Part shown: positions 16,301 through 22,281 of the stretch, one piece after another
Layout: each line of letters opens with the position of its first letter
Numbering within the stretch: the first letter of the stretch is position 1
IMG/VR virus record: IMGVR_UViG_3300046837_000186
Coordinates: 1 to 36,058 of that record
DNA length: 36,058 nt
Strand: one strand, 5' to 3'
DNA from: a virus
Notes under the pieces: model-generated
Databases searched by the model: none
The model's input: only the letters and a program-made list of their open reading frames with translations
What the model was told of the DNA's origin: nothing
Program-made: the position numbers and the translations under genes

Positions 16301-16541
16301 CCGTCTGCTTGGACAGGTTGTCGAGCCGCTCGACTTCATCCGCGAGCGAGTGCGCGGCCTTGCCGGCCGCTGCGGCGCCGGCCCCAATGATCGCAAGCAC
16401 AGCGCCCAGCGGGCCGAGCCCGGATGCCACCCTGCCGACCAGCGCCGAGAAGCCGCCCAGCGAGCTGGAAACCTGCTGAAGCTGTGCGGTCGCCTCGTCG
16501 CGCGCGCGAATCAGGATCTCGATGGTGTTCGGACCAGCCAC
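13383..16541 (-). CDS. Tail tape measure protein with long Pro-Ala-Val repeat
   Basis: A 1052-aa protein that sets tail length and may guide DNA through the envelope. I chose the GTG at 16541, 11 bases after the chaperone stop; a GTG at 16598 would add 19 residues but has no well-placed ribosome site. The N-terminus is typical (IEILIRARDEATAQLQQVS, then a Gly/Ala hydrophobic segment about 43-63). The middle is helical and charged, with internal repeats of a GVxLTxxQxxVVVK unit. A hydrophobic stretch (about 640-665) precedes roughly 250 residues (about 676-929) of Pro-Ala-Val-Ser repeats such as PAVSVAAP and PPVVRVAV. The last 120 residues return to ordinary sequence. Confidence 0.85.
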   Translation of the reverse strand: MAGPNTIEILIRARDEATAQLQQVSSSLGGFSALVGRVASGLGPLGAVLAIIGAGAAAAGKAAHSLADEVERLDNLSKQTGVSVGNLQTMQQILREAGGSAEDANIAFNFLNRAIATQDPLLKKLGITTKDTWQAFNQLVQILAASKDHAARVEVAYQLLGRGSAVLLGKIDQLAQQLPNARSEMEKLGVVMSDKTLEGARALDKQTDELNRQWVGLTNGWKANTIPVALAMVAAFKELRDIIAEISGKHVEVNALDVLNKQLADAEERLAKLKNPAPGAIPNLTQGPLFGPGLSDAKNVELLTERIKALRHEIESIKLVPAAAAISSALGALGVHLTPQQVDVVVKPHVTVQEDPNLAQKLKELAKVDLTPAQKELAELERLFEDNAARARDLQAEIHKVDDSTKRLQIRDALIKVGVDFDKEQLDRNLADAQARLEKKGIKVSIGAESDIPALDAALKEYGVKANTAQLHAILRAAGDFDSLNAVLLAFGVKLTAAQLKVVVKAVRDEQEGATLQPKGIVARSTPPPLPPISQPIPFDFDKARKAQQDLIAQAPKLRAAFASVAEGWKSAVEDMLTQTAIANAAFSALYNGLQSGFQTVASQLLTTGQTLKSAMVTIFKSLVNEVLAELARLAGAAVFKFLIGFLGGGPAGAAISLVDSGVTGGGAGLSSAAPAAAQTVVVAAPAVNVSVAAPAAPVVSVAAPAVTVAAPPTAAVSVSVAATPPPVVRVAVPPPADVTVNVPPPAPVRAAVAAPPPPVVRVSVPPPAAVSVPSPAVSITLAPAPAVRVAAPAVNLSLAAPDVSVAPPAVHVAVPAPPALRVAPPAVSLVIPPAPAISVPAPRVSVVLPAPPAVRVAAPAVNLSLVAPAVSVAAAAAPVVNVAPAASPAVSLAVAAPAVSVAAPSIPRPAVAVSVPELKLPALPALNISSLAGALAGGLAGLRASLAGASRALTPPTFAAARLAAAPAFALAAARPVAGFAAGRTDTAELAGLLREQNKMLRDQRLFAAAGGGNTYQINALDARSVTLDLLAPSGNLRRANDRIAEIAAVA
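13755..14515 (-). repeat. Degenerate repeats encoding PAVxVxxP units in the tape measure gene
   Basis: About 760 bases encode some 30 short units of the form (P)PAVxVAAP, with Val-rich strands of 3-5 residues between Pro/Ala linkers. The DNA repeats are diverged in length and sequence, so slipped-strand expansion followed by drift is a reasonable inference. The frame is kept throughout. Confidence 0.8.
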
Positions 16542-16552
16542 CCCGCCCCCCG

Positions 16553-16858
16553 CTACTTCATCCGCGCCGTAGACGGTGGGCCGCGGAAGGATCCGCACTC
16601 ACCGATGCCGCCGCTGCTCTCCTGAGACTTCTCAATCTCTGCCAGCTCGTGCGCGCTCGACTGAACGAGCACGAGCCAATCGAACATCAGGTGCCCGATG
16701 TCCGTGTCGCGCCGGTGGAGCACGTCACGGCTGGGGCTCCTCGGCAGCTTCGCCAGCTCGCACAGCGCCCTCGCCAGCGGCAGCCCCTCCGGGCTCCCCA
16801 GGAAATCGTTCGGTGGTTCCGGCCCCCGTCGCCGGTGCGAGCCCCGACAGTTCCGCAA
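16553..16858 (-). CDS. Tail assembly chaperone, frameshifted C-terminal extension (GT-like)
   Basis: This open frame overlaps the 3' end of the 155-aa chaperone gene and has no credible start of its own. It lies in the +1 frame relative to that gene and ends 11 bases before the tape measure start. A +1 slip at TTT-C (codon 130, bases 16805-16802) would let tRNA-Phe re-pair with TTC and continue with LGSPEGLPLARALCELAK for 82 more residues, giving a fusion of about 212 aa. HLMFDWLVLVQSSAHELAEI in the extension looks like the T-domain of such chaperones. A second possible site is GGG-G at 16827-16822. Confidence 0.6.
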   Translation of the reverse strand: MRNCRGSHRRRGPEPPNDFLGSPEGLPLARALCELAKLPRSPSRDVLHRRDTDIGHLMFDWLVLVQSSAHELAEIEKSQESSGGIGECGSFRGPPSTARMK

Positions 16859-17192
16859 TGGCCGCGGTGATCGCCGCGCGGTTCGCCATCTTCAGCGCCC
16901 GCCAGTCCGCTTTGCCTTCGGCGGGGCCGTCGAACGAGAACTCCGGCGCCGCGATGCCCTCGCGCGCGATCGCCCGCATGAGCTTGGATTCGGCCTCGAG
17001 ATCCCGTGCGGCATCCCCGGTCAGGAGCGCCGGAGCCGGGATGCCCCGGAACGCCACGATCAGCAGCTCGGGATCGATCGCACGCACCCGCACGCTGACC
17101 CGGCGCCCGTTCTGGAGTTCCGGCAGGTCGATCGTGCGCTCCTCGATCTGGAAGTCGTCCGCGCCCGCCAGCGGCGCCGTTGCCTCTTGCAT
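16725..17192 (-). CDS. Tail assembly chaperone (G-like)
   Basis: A 155-aa acidic protein between tail tube and tape measure, the invariant position of the lambda G-type chaperone that coats the tape measure during tail building. ATG at 17192. The N-terminal part is beta (FQIEERTIDLPELQNGRR, then VSVRVRAIDPELLIVAF), followed by a helical domain (AARDLEAESKLMRAIAREG). The tail after residue 130 is low complexity (Gly, Ala, Glu), as expected for an unshifted product. The frameshift fusion is listed separately. Confidence 0.7.
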   Translation of the reverse strand: MQEATAPLAGADDFQIEERTIDLPELQNGRRVSVRVRAIDPELLIVAFRGIPAPALLTGDAARDLEAESKLMRAIAREGIAAPEFSFDGPAEGKADWRALKMANRAAITAAIAELSGLAPATGAGTTERFPGEPGGAAAGEGAVRAGEAAEEPQP

Positions 17193-17215
17193 CCGTCCTC
17201 CGCGTTGGTAGGCTT
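17186..17215 (+). promoter_or_regulatory. Weak sigma70-like promoter candidate for the inverted gene
   Basis: TTGCAT followed about 16 bases later by TAGGCT lies roughly 30 bases before the ribosome site of the plus-strand gene, in the divergent gap and the first codons of the chaperone gene. Each box matches consensus at only about half its positions. It is the best match in that gap but not strong. Confidence 0.25.
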
Positions 17216-17241
17216 ATGGCGTCACCCTTGGGAGGTCGCCA

Positions 17242-17502
17242 ATGTCTTTCCTTTTCGTCCTCGCCGTGCTCTGGGCCTACGTTGCTGCTTCATTTCTTGC
17301 GGGCTGGGTTGCGGCCACGAAGGGCCGCAACCCGTTCAACTGGATCGTTCTGTCTCTGTTCCTCAACCCGCTATTCGTGCTCGTTGCCTTGGCCGCCGTG
17401 CCAGAGATAGACCGCTCGGCACCGACCGAGGAGGAAGCGCTCCGTTCCTTCCGGCCCGATCTCACGGAGCAGCACCGGATGGACGCCGAGCGCCGCTCCT
17501 AG
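17242..17502 (+). CDS. Inverted small two-span membrane protein (moron candidate)
   Basis: The only plus-strand gene I accept. ATG at 17242 follows GGGAGG at ideal distance (6 bases). The 86-aa product has two hydrophobic spans (about 3-22, FLFVLAVLWAYVAASFLAGW, and 33-53, NWIVLSLFLNPLFVLVALAA) joined by a basic loop (KGRNPF), then a charged tail. The KGRNPF-W-LSLFLNPL pattern is common in short bacterial membrane proteins. It fills the whole gap between two tail genes and meets the tail tube gene with both stop codons inside one CTAG. Superinfection exclusion or another host-altering role is inferred. Confidence 0.7.
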   Translation: MSFLFVLAVLWAYVAASFLAGWVAATKGRNPFNWIVLSLFLNPLFVLVALAAVPEIDRSAPTEEEALRSFRPDLTEQHRMDAERRS

Positions 17503-18566
17503 CCCTGAGTGATCGGGCAGTTCGCTCCGCACGCGACGGCCACCGAGAACGCCGAACCGTTGGCGTCCTTGAACGGCCGCCACTTCACCGTCTGACGCAC
17601 CGGCGCGCCCTGCGTGACCTCGTGCGCGTGGCCGCTCATCTTCGCCTTGCCGCTCGCGGTGCTGAGGGTGTAGGCGGTGCCGGTCCCGCTCGGGCTCGGC
17701 TTGGTGAACGCTGCGGTGATCGCCGCCGCGCTCGCCGACTGGTTGATGAAGCTGGTGATGGCCGTCATGGAGTCGTAGTCGCCCTCGAACTCCCACTCAG
17801 CATCGAGGTTCGAGAGGCGAATCGGCTCGGTGATGTAGCCCGAGAGGCTCGAGAACCCCTCCTGATACACGTTGTTCTTGCACGTCAGCTTGGCCTTGAA
17901 GTAGCCCGTCGTCGCGGGCGAGACGAGGCCATCGGCGAACGTGCAGTGGGTCGAGACGAGCCCGTCGTAGGTCTGCTGCGCCAGCGCCGGGGTCGGCGTG
18001 GCCGAGGGCGTCACCAGCTTGCCGACCACCGTCACGCGCAGGGTCGGGATGTTCTCCTTGCCGTCGTAGCTCCAGCCCCACGACCAGACCGCCTCGTCGA
18101 CCTTGCAGCCGGTGAGCAGCAGACACACGTTCGAGCCGCCCGGCTTTCCGTCGACGAACTCCATCGTGGCCGAGTTGAGCGTGTTCTTGTTTTGGAACGT
18201 GTGGATGTAGGGCGGTGCGCCTCCGGTGGTCGATGCGACCTGGTAGGTGCCATAAGTCGTGGCGCCCATGATGAGGTCGTGCAACATCAGGATGCCGGTC
18301 GGGTCGGTGGTGCCGGTGCCGCCGTCGTCGATGTCGATATACTGCAGATCGGTTTCGAAGGTCGCTTTGACGCGCGTGCCGCCCTTGGCGATGCCGGCCA
18401 CGACCGGCGAACTCCCGGTGAACAGATCCGACGAGATGGCGCCGACGCCGATGTCGAAACTCATCAGCCGCACCGGCATCTGCTTCGTCGCCGTGGGGTT
18501 CGTGGCCCACGTCGCCTCACGCTTGAACTGGAGTAGCGCGTCAACTGGTGATGCTGGTCTTGCCAT
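17499..18566 (-). CDS. Major tail tube protein
   Basis: A 355-aa beta-rich protein starting at ATG 18566. Blocks such as VKATFETDLQYIDIDDGG, LNSATMEFVDGKPGG and EPIRLSNLDAEWEFEGDY fit the tube-protein fold plus an added surface domain; the length is above the roughly 150-250 aa usual for the family. It contains several Cys residues (e.g. CLLLTGC). It lies directly before the tail-assembly chaperone genes, interrupted only by the inverted gene. The leader carries the AGGG hairpin and G-rich ribosome site shared with the capsid gene, consistent with a protein needed in many copies. Confidence 0.75.
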   Translation of the reverse strand: MARPASPVDALLQFKREATWATNPTATKQMPVRLMSFDIGVGAISSDLFTGSSPVVAGIAKGGTRVKATFETDLQYIDIDDGGTGTTDPTGILMLHDLIMGATTYGTYQVASTTGGAPPYIHTFQNKNTLNSATMEFVDGKPGGSNVCLLLTGCKVDEAVWSWGWSYDGKENIPTLRVTVVGKLVTPSATPTPALAQQTYDGLVSTHCTFADGLVSPATTGYFKAKLTCKNNVYQEGFSSLSGYITEPIRLSNLDAEWEFEGDYDSMTAITSFINQSASAAAITAAFTKPSPSGTGTAYTLSTASGKAKMSGHAHEVTQGAPVRQTVKWRPFKDANGSAFSVAVACGANCPITQG

Positions 18567-18584
18567 TTCCCCACCCCCCTACCC

Positions 18585-18600
18585 CGCGGCCCCTGCCGCG
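18585..18600 (-). promoter_or_regulatory. Leader hairpin with AGGG tetraloop, copy 3
   Basis: On the minus strand CGCGGC-AGGG-GCCGCG forms a perfect 6-bp stem. It ends 18 bases before the tail tube ATG and is followed by GGGGGGTGGGGAA. Confidence 0.7.
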
Positions 18601-18615
18601 CGGTGCTCTTTGACC

Positions 18616-19089
18616 TTACGGATTCAATGCGTCCGTTCGGATTCGGATACTCCCCGGCACCACGGCCGCCGCTTTCCCTGCCCCAGCCGCGTTCGGGTCC
18701 AATACAGGCAGGTACCCGAGCGCCCAGAACTGCTGACCCAATAGCGTCCCGTCGCGATCCGCGAGGCTCCCGCCCTGTGCGCGCACCACGCGCTTGAAGT
18801 CGGCCACCGCGTTCCGAAGCGCGCGCCCCGGCGCGGCGACATCTTCGGTCGCGATGACGAAGCGCAGCGGCACCGTTTCCTCGTAGGCCGGCCCGCTCAC
18901 CTGGTCCTCGCCCGACTCGCCGACCTCGATAAACAGCCCGGGCAATGGCTTGTCGAGATCGGCAGCGCCGAGAAACTCCTCGACCGTCTGGAATGCCGTC
19001 TTGTACTTGCTCGCGTCGCCGTCGATGGCCGTGAACAACTCGATCAGCCGGTCCATGACGAGGTTCATCCGCGCCTCAAGCACCGCCAT
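18616..19089 (-). CDS. Tail terminator / tail completion candidate
   Basis: A 157-aa protein with ATG 19089 and GAGGG 7 bases upstream; it overlaps the preceding gene by 14 bases. The order of an N-terminal helix (NLVMDRLIELFTAIDG), a central beta part (PGLFIEVGESGEDQVSG, VPLRFVIATED) and a helix (GRALRNAVADFKRVV) matches siphovirus tail-terminator proteins of the gpU/gp17 type. It sits just upstream of tail tube, the expected slot. These cap the finished tail and contact the head. Confidence 0.6.
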   Translation of the reverse strand: MAVLEARMNLVMDRLIELFTAIDGDASKYKTAFQTVEEFLGAADLDKPLPGLFIEVGESGEDQVSGPAYEETVPLRFVIATEDVAAPGRALRNAVADFKRVVRAQGGSLADRDGTLLGQQFWALGYLPVLDPNAAGAGKAAAVVPGSIRIRTDALNP

Positions 19090-19747
19090 TGGCGACCCTC
19101 ACGATCTGCGTCACGACCTGCTGCCCCGCGAGCGCCCTTACCTCGGCGTCGGCGTCGTGCTCGGCACCCGCGAACACATGGCGACCGCGCACGCGCACCT
19201 GCTTCACGAGCTGATAGAGGAACTCCATCCGCGAGCGACCACCGCCGCCCGCCTTGCCGCCCTGCTCGCGCACGATGAACAGACGCCCGCCATGCGAGCG
19301 GATGAGGAACGCGCCGGGGATCGAGCGGGCGCTTTGTCCGGCCCAGCGATCGACACCCTGCGGCGTCTGTGCGGCCGCCAGCGGAATGCGCAGCAGCTTG
19401 CCGCCCGTGATGGTTCCACCGTTCTCGAGGAACCGCACGTGCTTGTCGGGCGAGCCCGCACCGGCCGTCATGACGCCGCCGGCCTGATGGGCGCGGGTCA
19501 GGACCAGGCGCGCGCGCGAGCCGCCCGAACGTGCGGCCAGCGTGTCGCCACGCCCGCCCGTGCGACCGAAGAACGGATTGTGCCCGCCCGCGTCCGACAT
19601 GCGATGCTTCAAGGCCGCGAGCACGCGCGCCGCGGCCGCGTTGAGCCCTCGCTCCTGCGTGGCCTTAGCGCCCTGCGCGGCGCGCGTCATCCGGGTCGCG
19701 GCTTCCGCGGCGCCCGTGACGGTCAGCCCGATCAGGCTCGCGCTCAT
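19076..19747 (-). CDS. HK97 gp10-like neck/head-tail joining protein
   Basis: A 223-aa basic protein, ATGA overlap at 19747. It opens with a helical segment (GAAEAATRMTRAAQGAKATQ) followed by RVLAALKHRM and a Gly/Arg-rich region, then a beta part (LLRIPLAAAQT, GAFLIRSHGGRLFIVRE). This layout is that of gp10-family minor tail or neck proteins. Position between connector and tail terminator agrees. The Gly/Arg-rich insert is longer than usual. Confidence 0.55.
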   Translation of the reverse strand: MSASLIGLTVTGAAEAATRMTRAAQGAKATQERGLNAAAARVLAALKHRMSDAGGHNPFFGRTGGRGDTLAARSGGSRARLVLTRAHQAGGVMTAGAGSPDKHVRFLENGGTITGGKLLRIPLAAAQTPQGVDRWAGQSARSIPGAFLIRSHGGRLFIVREQGGKAGGGGRSRMEFLYQLVKQVRVRGRHVFAGAEHDADAEVRALAGQQVVTQIVRVANGGA

Positions 19748-20604
19748 CCGACTCTCGAGAACAGCACGATGCCGCGCAGGACGTCGGCCGGCCAGTTGAA
19801 GTCGCTCACATACTCGGAGGCGTTGAGCATTTGGACGTTGCCGGTCCGCCCGCGCGCCTGCCGGAAGTCGTCCCATAGCACCTTGACCATGCGCTGCGAC
19901 AACTGCTGGAGCTGCTGCCAGCCGTCGAAGCCGCGCGCATTGACGCCCGCGAGCGGCGGCAGGTAGCCGGCCACGCACTCGACCTCCACGTTCTGGCTGC
20001 CGACCGTCCACGCGCCATAGGGCAGGATCACCTTCGACATTCCGGGAATGGTTTCCGAGACGATGCGCATGCCCGTCAGGCTGACCGCGGTCAGGTTGTT
20101 GTTGATGTCGCGGAAGTTGATCGCCGACACCGAGACGAGCGGCGACTCCTCGACGTAGAGCACTGGATAGCCTTCGTCCGACCGCTCATCGCCGCCATCG
20201 ATCACGAGCGGGCCGGAGCCGAAGGTCAGGCTGGTCGCACCCGCCGCCGTCGCCGGCTTGGAAAGCACGAGCGCGGTGCTGCTGGTGATCGACTCGACGA
20301 GCGTCCCCGCCGCGGTCCCCGTCGCCGCGACCTCATCGCGCTCCCGGAGCCCCGACGTCGCGCCGGCGGTCGCGTTCGCGCTTCCGGTCGTCAGTGTGAA
20401 CGTGGCAGTGACGGGCGTGCGATAGCTCCGCGCCGCGAGGCGCCGGCCGGTCGAGAACTCCAGATCGTCTGTGATCGCGTTGATGAAACTGACCACCGAC
20501 TCCGGGACGTCGATGCCCTTGTCGGTGCCCTCGTTCCGGCGCAAATAGGACATCGCGCGGTCGAGCGTCAGGAAGGCGTAGGGGTGCAGATCAGGATGGT
20601 TCAT
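19744..20604 (-). CDS. Head-tail connector (gp6-like) with inserted beta domain
   Basis: A 286-aa protein, ATGA overlap at 20604. The N-terminal helices (YAFLTLDRAMSYLRR, VVSFINAITDDLEFSTGRR) match the gp6/gp15-type connector that sits under the portal. A Thr/Ala/Ser-rich stretch (about 60-125, e.g. TAGATSGLRERDEVAATG) looks like an inserted beta domain. The C-terminus returns to the connector pattern with YLPPLAGVNARGF and RMVKVLWDDFRQARG. It is longer than the approximately 100-200 aa typical of the family because of the insert. Confidence 0.65.
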   Translation of the reverse strand: MNHPDLHPYAFLTLDRAMSYLRRNEGTDKGIDVPESVVSFINAITDDLEFSTGRRLAARSYRTPVTATFTLTTGSANATAGATSGLRERDEVAATGTAAGTLVESITSSTALVLSKPATAAGATSLTFGSGPLVIDGGDERSDEGYPVLYVEESPLVSVSAINFRDINNNLTAVSLTGMRIVSETIPGMSKVILPYGAWTVGSQNVEVECVAGYLPPLAGVNARGFDGWQQLQQLSQRMVKVLWDDFRQARGRTGNVQMLNASEYVSDFNWPADVLRGIVLFSRVG

Positions 20605-21806
20605 CGGGCGGTGAAGGTCACTTTTTGCCAGTTCGCGCCGTTGTAGAAACAGAACACGGTGGCGGCCGTGTCCCACATGAATTCGCCGGTCTGCGGGTCC
20701 GGGATCGACGCGAACCCGCTGCCCGTCCACGAGTCGCGGCCCATCTGATTGCGGCCGTTGTCAGACATGCGGGTCAGCTTGGCGCGATTGGTTCCGGTGG
20801 TGCTGAGGCCGTGGGACGTGGCGTTCGACAGGTCGTAGACCTTGTTCCCGGAGAGCAGCACCTCGTCCTGGCCCGAGCCGCCCATGTTGATGTCGTCGGT
20901 ATAGGGGCCGCCGCCGTTCTCCTGAATGATGTTGTCCCTGAACACGATTCCGATCGACGCGCCGCCCGTCATCACCGACTTGAGCGGCCGCGGTGCCTTG
21001 TTCGCGATCGGGCGCACCATGTTGCAGCCCTGAATCACGAGCCCGTCGACCTGCCCGGAGCCCGAGAGCTCAACCATCGCCGCAGTCGCGGTCGTGTCGT
21101 GAAACTCCATCCACGCGCCCGTGACCTTGTTCGCGCGCGGATAGGTGCTGCCGTTCACCGACACGCGCAGGCCCACGACGTTCGACCCGTTCGGCGGCTC
21201 GATGGTCCCGCCCGTCAGGTGCGTTTGGCTGCAGCCGTCGAACTGCACGACCGCGGTCGTGCTCGAGGCTGCGCCCTCCCAGTTGCACTGGCGCACGTTC
21301 GCCGCGAACGAGAACGGCCCGAGATAGCACGAGCCGTTCGAGGAGCAGTTGGAGACGTGAACGCGGACGATCTCCGGCAGCACCACGTCGGCGCCGGCAT
21401 CACCCACGACCACCGCCCAGCTCGGCGTGCCGTCGATCACCACGTCGGCGACCAACTGCCCGCGGATCACGCCCGCCGTGTCAGCGATATGCACTCCGTA
21501 GCCGGAGCCCGAGGAGCCCTGCCCCTGGATCTTGATGTTCTGGAGGCTCGCATTCTCGCCGGTGATGCTGACCGCCGTGATCGAGGTCGACTGCCCGGTG
21601 AGGTCCAAGATCGTCGCGCCGTGACCTGCTCCCCGCACATGCACGCTGTCCGGGATCGACACGCCCGTGAACGCCGGCACACTCGTCGCGCTGTAGGTGC
21701 CCGCGGGAATGAACACGGATCCCCCAGTGCTCGCCACCGCATCGACCGCAGCCTGGATCGTTGCGTATGCCTTGGCGTTGATGAGTCCGACGATCGGCGT
21801 GGCCAC
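20601..21806 (-). CDS. Right-handed beta-helix (pectate-lyase-like) protein in the head cassette
   Basis: A 401-aa protein from a GTG at 21806, directly after the TAG of the 56-aa gene. The start matches the pectate-lyase superfamily entry of phage tailspikes: AYATIQAAVDAVASTGG, VFIPAGTYSATS and VHVRGAGHGATILDL. Repeating turns follow (ITGENASLQNIKIQGQ, GLVIQGCNMV, IVFRDNIIQENGGG). The C-terminus has a small domain ending in FCFYNGANWQKVTF. Such folds bind or cleave polysaccharides. No catalytic residues can be assigned by eye. Its place between capsid and connector genes is unusual and suggests a capsid-bound fibre or spike. Confidence 0.7.
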   Translation of the reverse strand: MATPIVGLINAKAYATIQAAVDAVASTGGSVFIPAGTYSATSVPAFTGVSIPDSVHVRGAGHGATILDLTGQSTSITAVSITGENASLQNIKIQGQGSSGSGYGVHIADTAGVIRGQLVADVVIDGTPSWAVVVGDAGADVVLPEIVRVHVSNCSSNGSCYLGPFSFAANVRQCNWEGAASSTTAVVQFDGCSQTHLTGGTIEPPNGSNVVGLRVSVNGSTYPRANKVTGAWMEFHDTTATAAMVELSGSGQVDGLVIQGCNMVRPIANKAPRPLKSVMTGGASIGIVFRDNIIQENGGGPYTDDINMGGSGQDEVLLSGNKVYDLSNATSHGLSTTGTNRAKLTRMSDNGRNQMGRDSWTGSGFASIPDPQTGEFMWDTAATVFCFYNGANWQKVTFTAR

Positions 21807-21977
21807 CTAGTTCCCCTCGTGCTCCGGCTCGTGCACCGGCTCATCGGCAGCGACGAAGAACTCGCCGAAGTTCGCGAGCGCCTCAGCCGCCTGGGCCGCT
21901 TCCATCTCGCAGACGTCGCCCGGATTGAACGACTGTCCGAAGCCGACGAACGCCCGCACACAACGCAGTTGTGCCAT
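21807..21977 (-). CDS. Small acidic protein (56 aa)
   Basis: ATG at 21977 overlaps the stop of the 80-aa gene (TGATG), and its TAG is followed immediately by the GTG of the beta-helix gene. The 56-aa product begins MAQLRCVRAFVGFGQSFNPG and is acidic near the end (DEPVHEPEHEG). The motif FNPGDVCEMEAAQAAEA resembles short phage head proteins with an SH3-like strand pair. Function unknown; tight coupling on both sides supports it. Confidence 0.6.
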   Translation of the reverse strand: MAQLRCVRAFVGFGQSFNPGDVCEMEAAQAAEALANFGEFFVAADEPVHEPEHEGN

Positions 21978-22219
21978 CAGTCCTCCACGATCTCGAAGGG
22001 CCCGCGCCCGTAGGCGTCGGCCTTGAAGTGCTCGAGCATGAACGCAGCCTCATCGGCAGGCACGGCAACGGCTGCGCCCGGAGCGATGTACACCGAGCCG
22101 ACGTAGACGCGCGTTCCGGTGTTCCGAAGCATGACCGTCGTCGGCTGCTCGGCGGGCGGCTCCAGAATCGGATTCACCATCGCCACCGGCTGCGGGTCGC
22201 TTCGCTTGCTTCGTGCCAT
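21977..22219 (-). CDS. Small head-region protein (80 aa)
   Basis: ATG at 22219. Residues about 25-65 (TTVMLRNTGTRVYVGSVY, IAPGAAVAVPADEAAFM) form a compact beta pattern, and the end is FEIVED. Small proteins directly after the capsid gene are often decoration or head-completion proteins, which is the best guess here. It has weak ribosome-site bases that overlap a hairpin in the gap after the capsid gene. Confidence 0.55.
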   Translation of the reverse strand: MARSKRSDPQPVAMVNPILEPPAEQPTTVMLRNTGTRVYVGSVYIAPGAAVAVPADEAAFMLEHFKADAYGRGPFEIVED

Positions 22220-22226
22220 TGGTTCT

Positions 22227-22255
22227 CCGTCAGGAGTGGGGCGAGGGCCTGACGG
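22227..22255 (-). promoter_or_regulatory. 8-bp hairpin before the 80-aa gene
   Basis: CCGTCAGG and CCTGACGG pair perfectly around 13 bases, ending 7 bases before the ATG at 22219. The 3' arm contains the start of the only ribosome site (GGAG), so it could lower translation after the capsid gene. There is no T-tract, so simple intrinsic termination is unlikely. Confidence 0.5.
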
Positions 22256-22281
22256 CTGCCCCCGCCCCCTCCCCGGTTGGT

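Noticed and set aside
17180-17410. Alternative plus-strand frame of 76 codons starting earlier than the membrane gene
   Set aside because: Cys/Arg-rich, lacks a ribosome site, and overlaps the chaperone start; the frame at 17242 has clear membrane spans and a good ribosome site.
16698-18536. Plus-strand open frame of 612 codons across chaperone, inverted gene and tail tube
   Set aside because: It overlaps three supported genes, including the real plus-strand gene in another frame, and has Arg-rich shadow composition.
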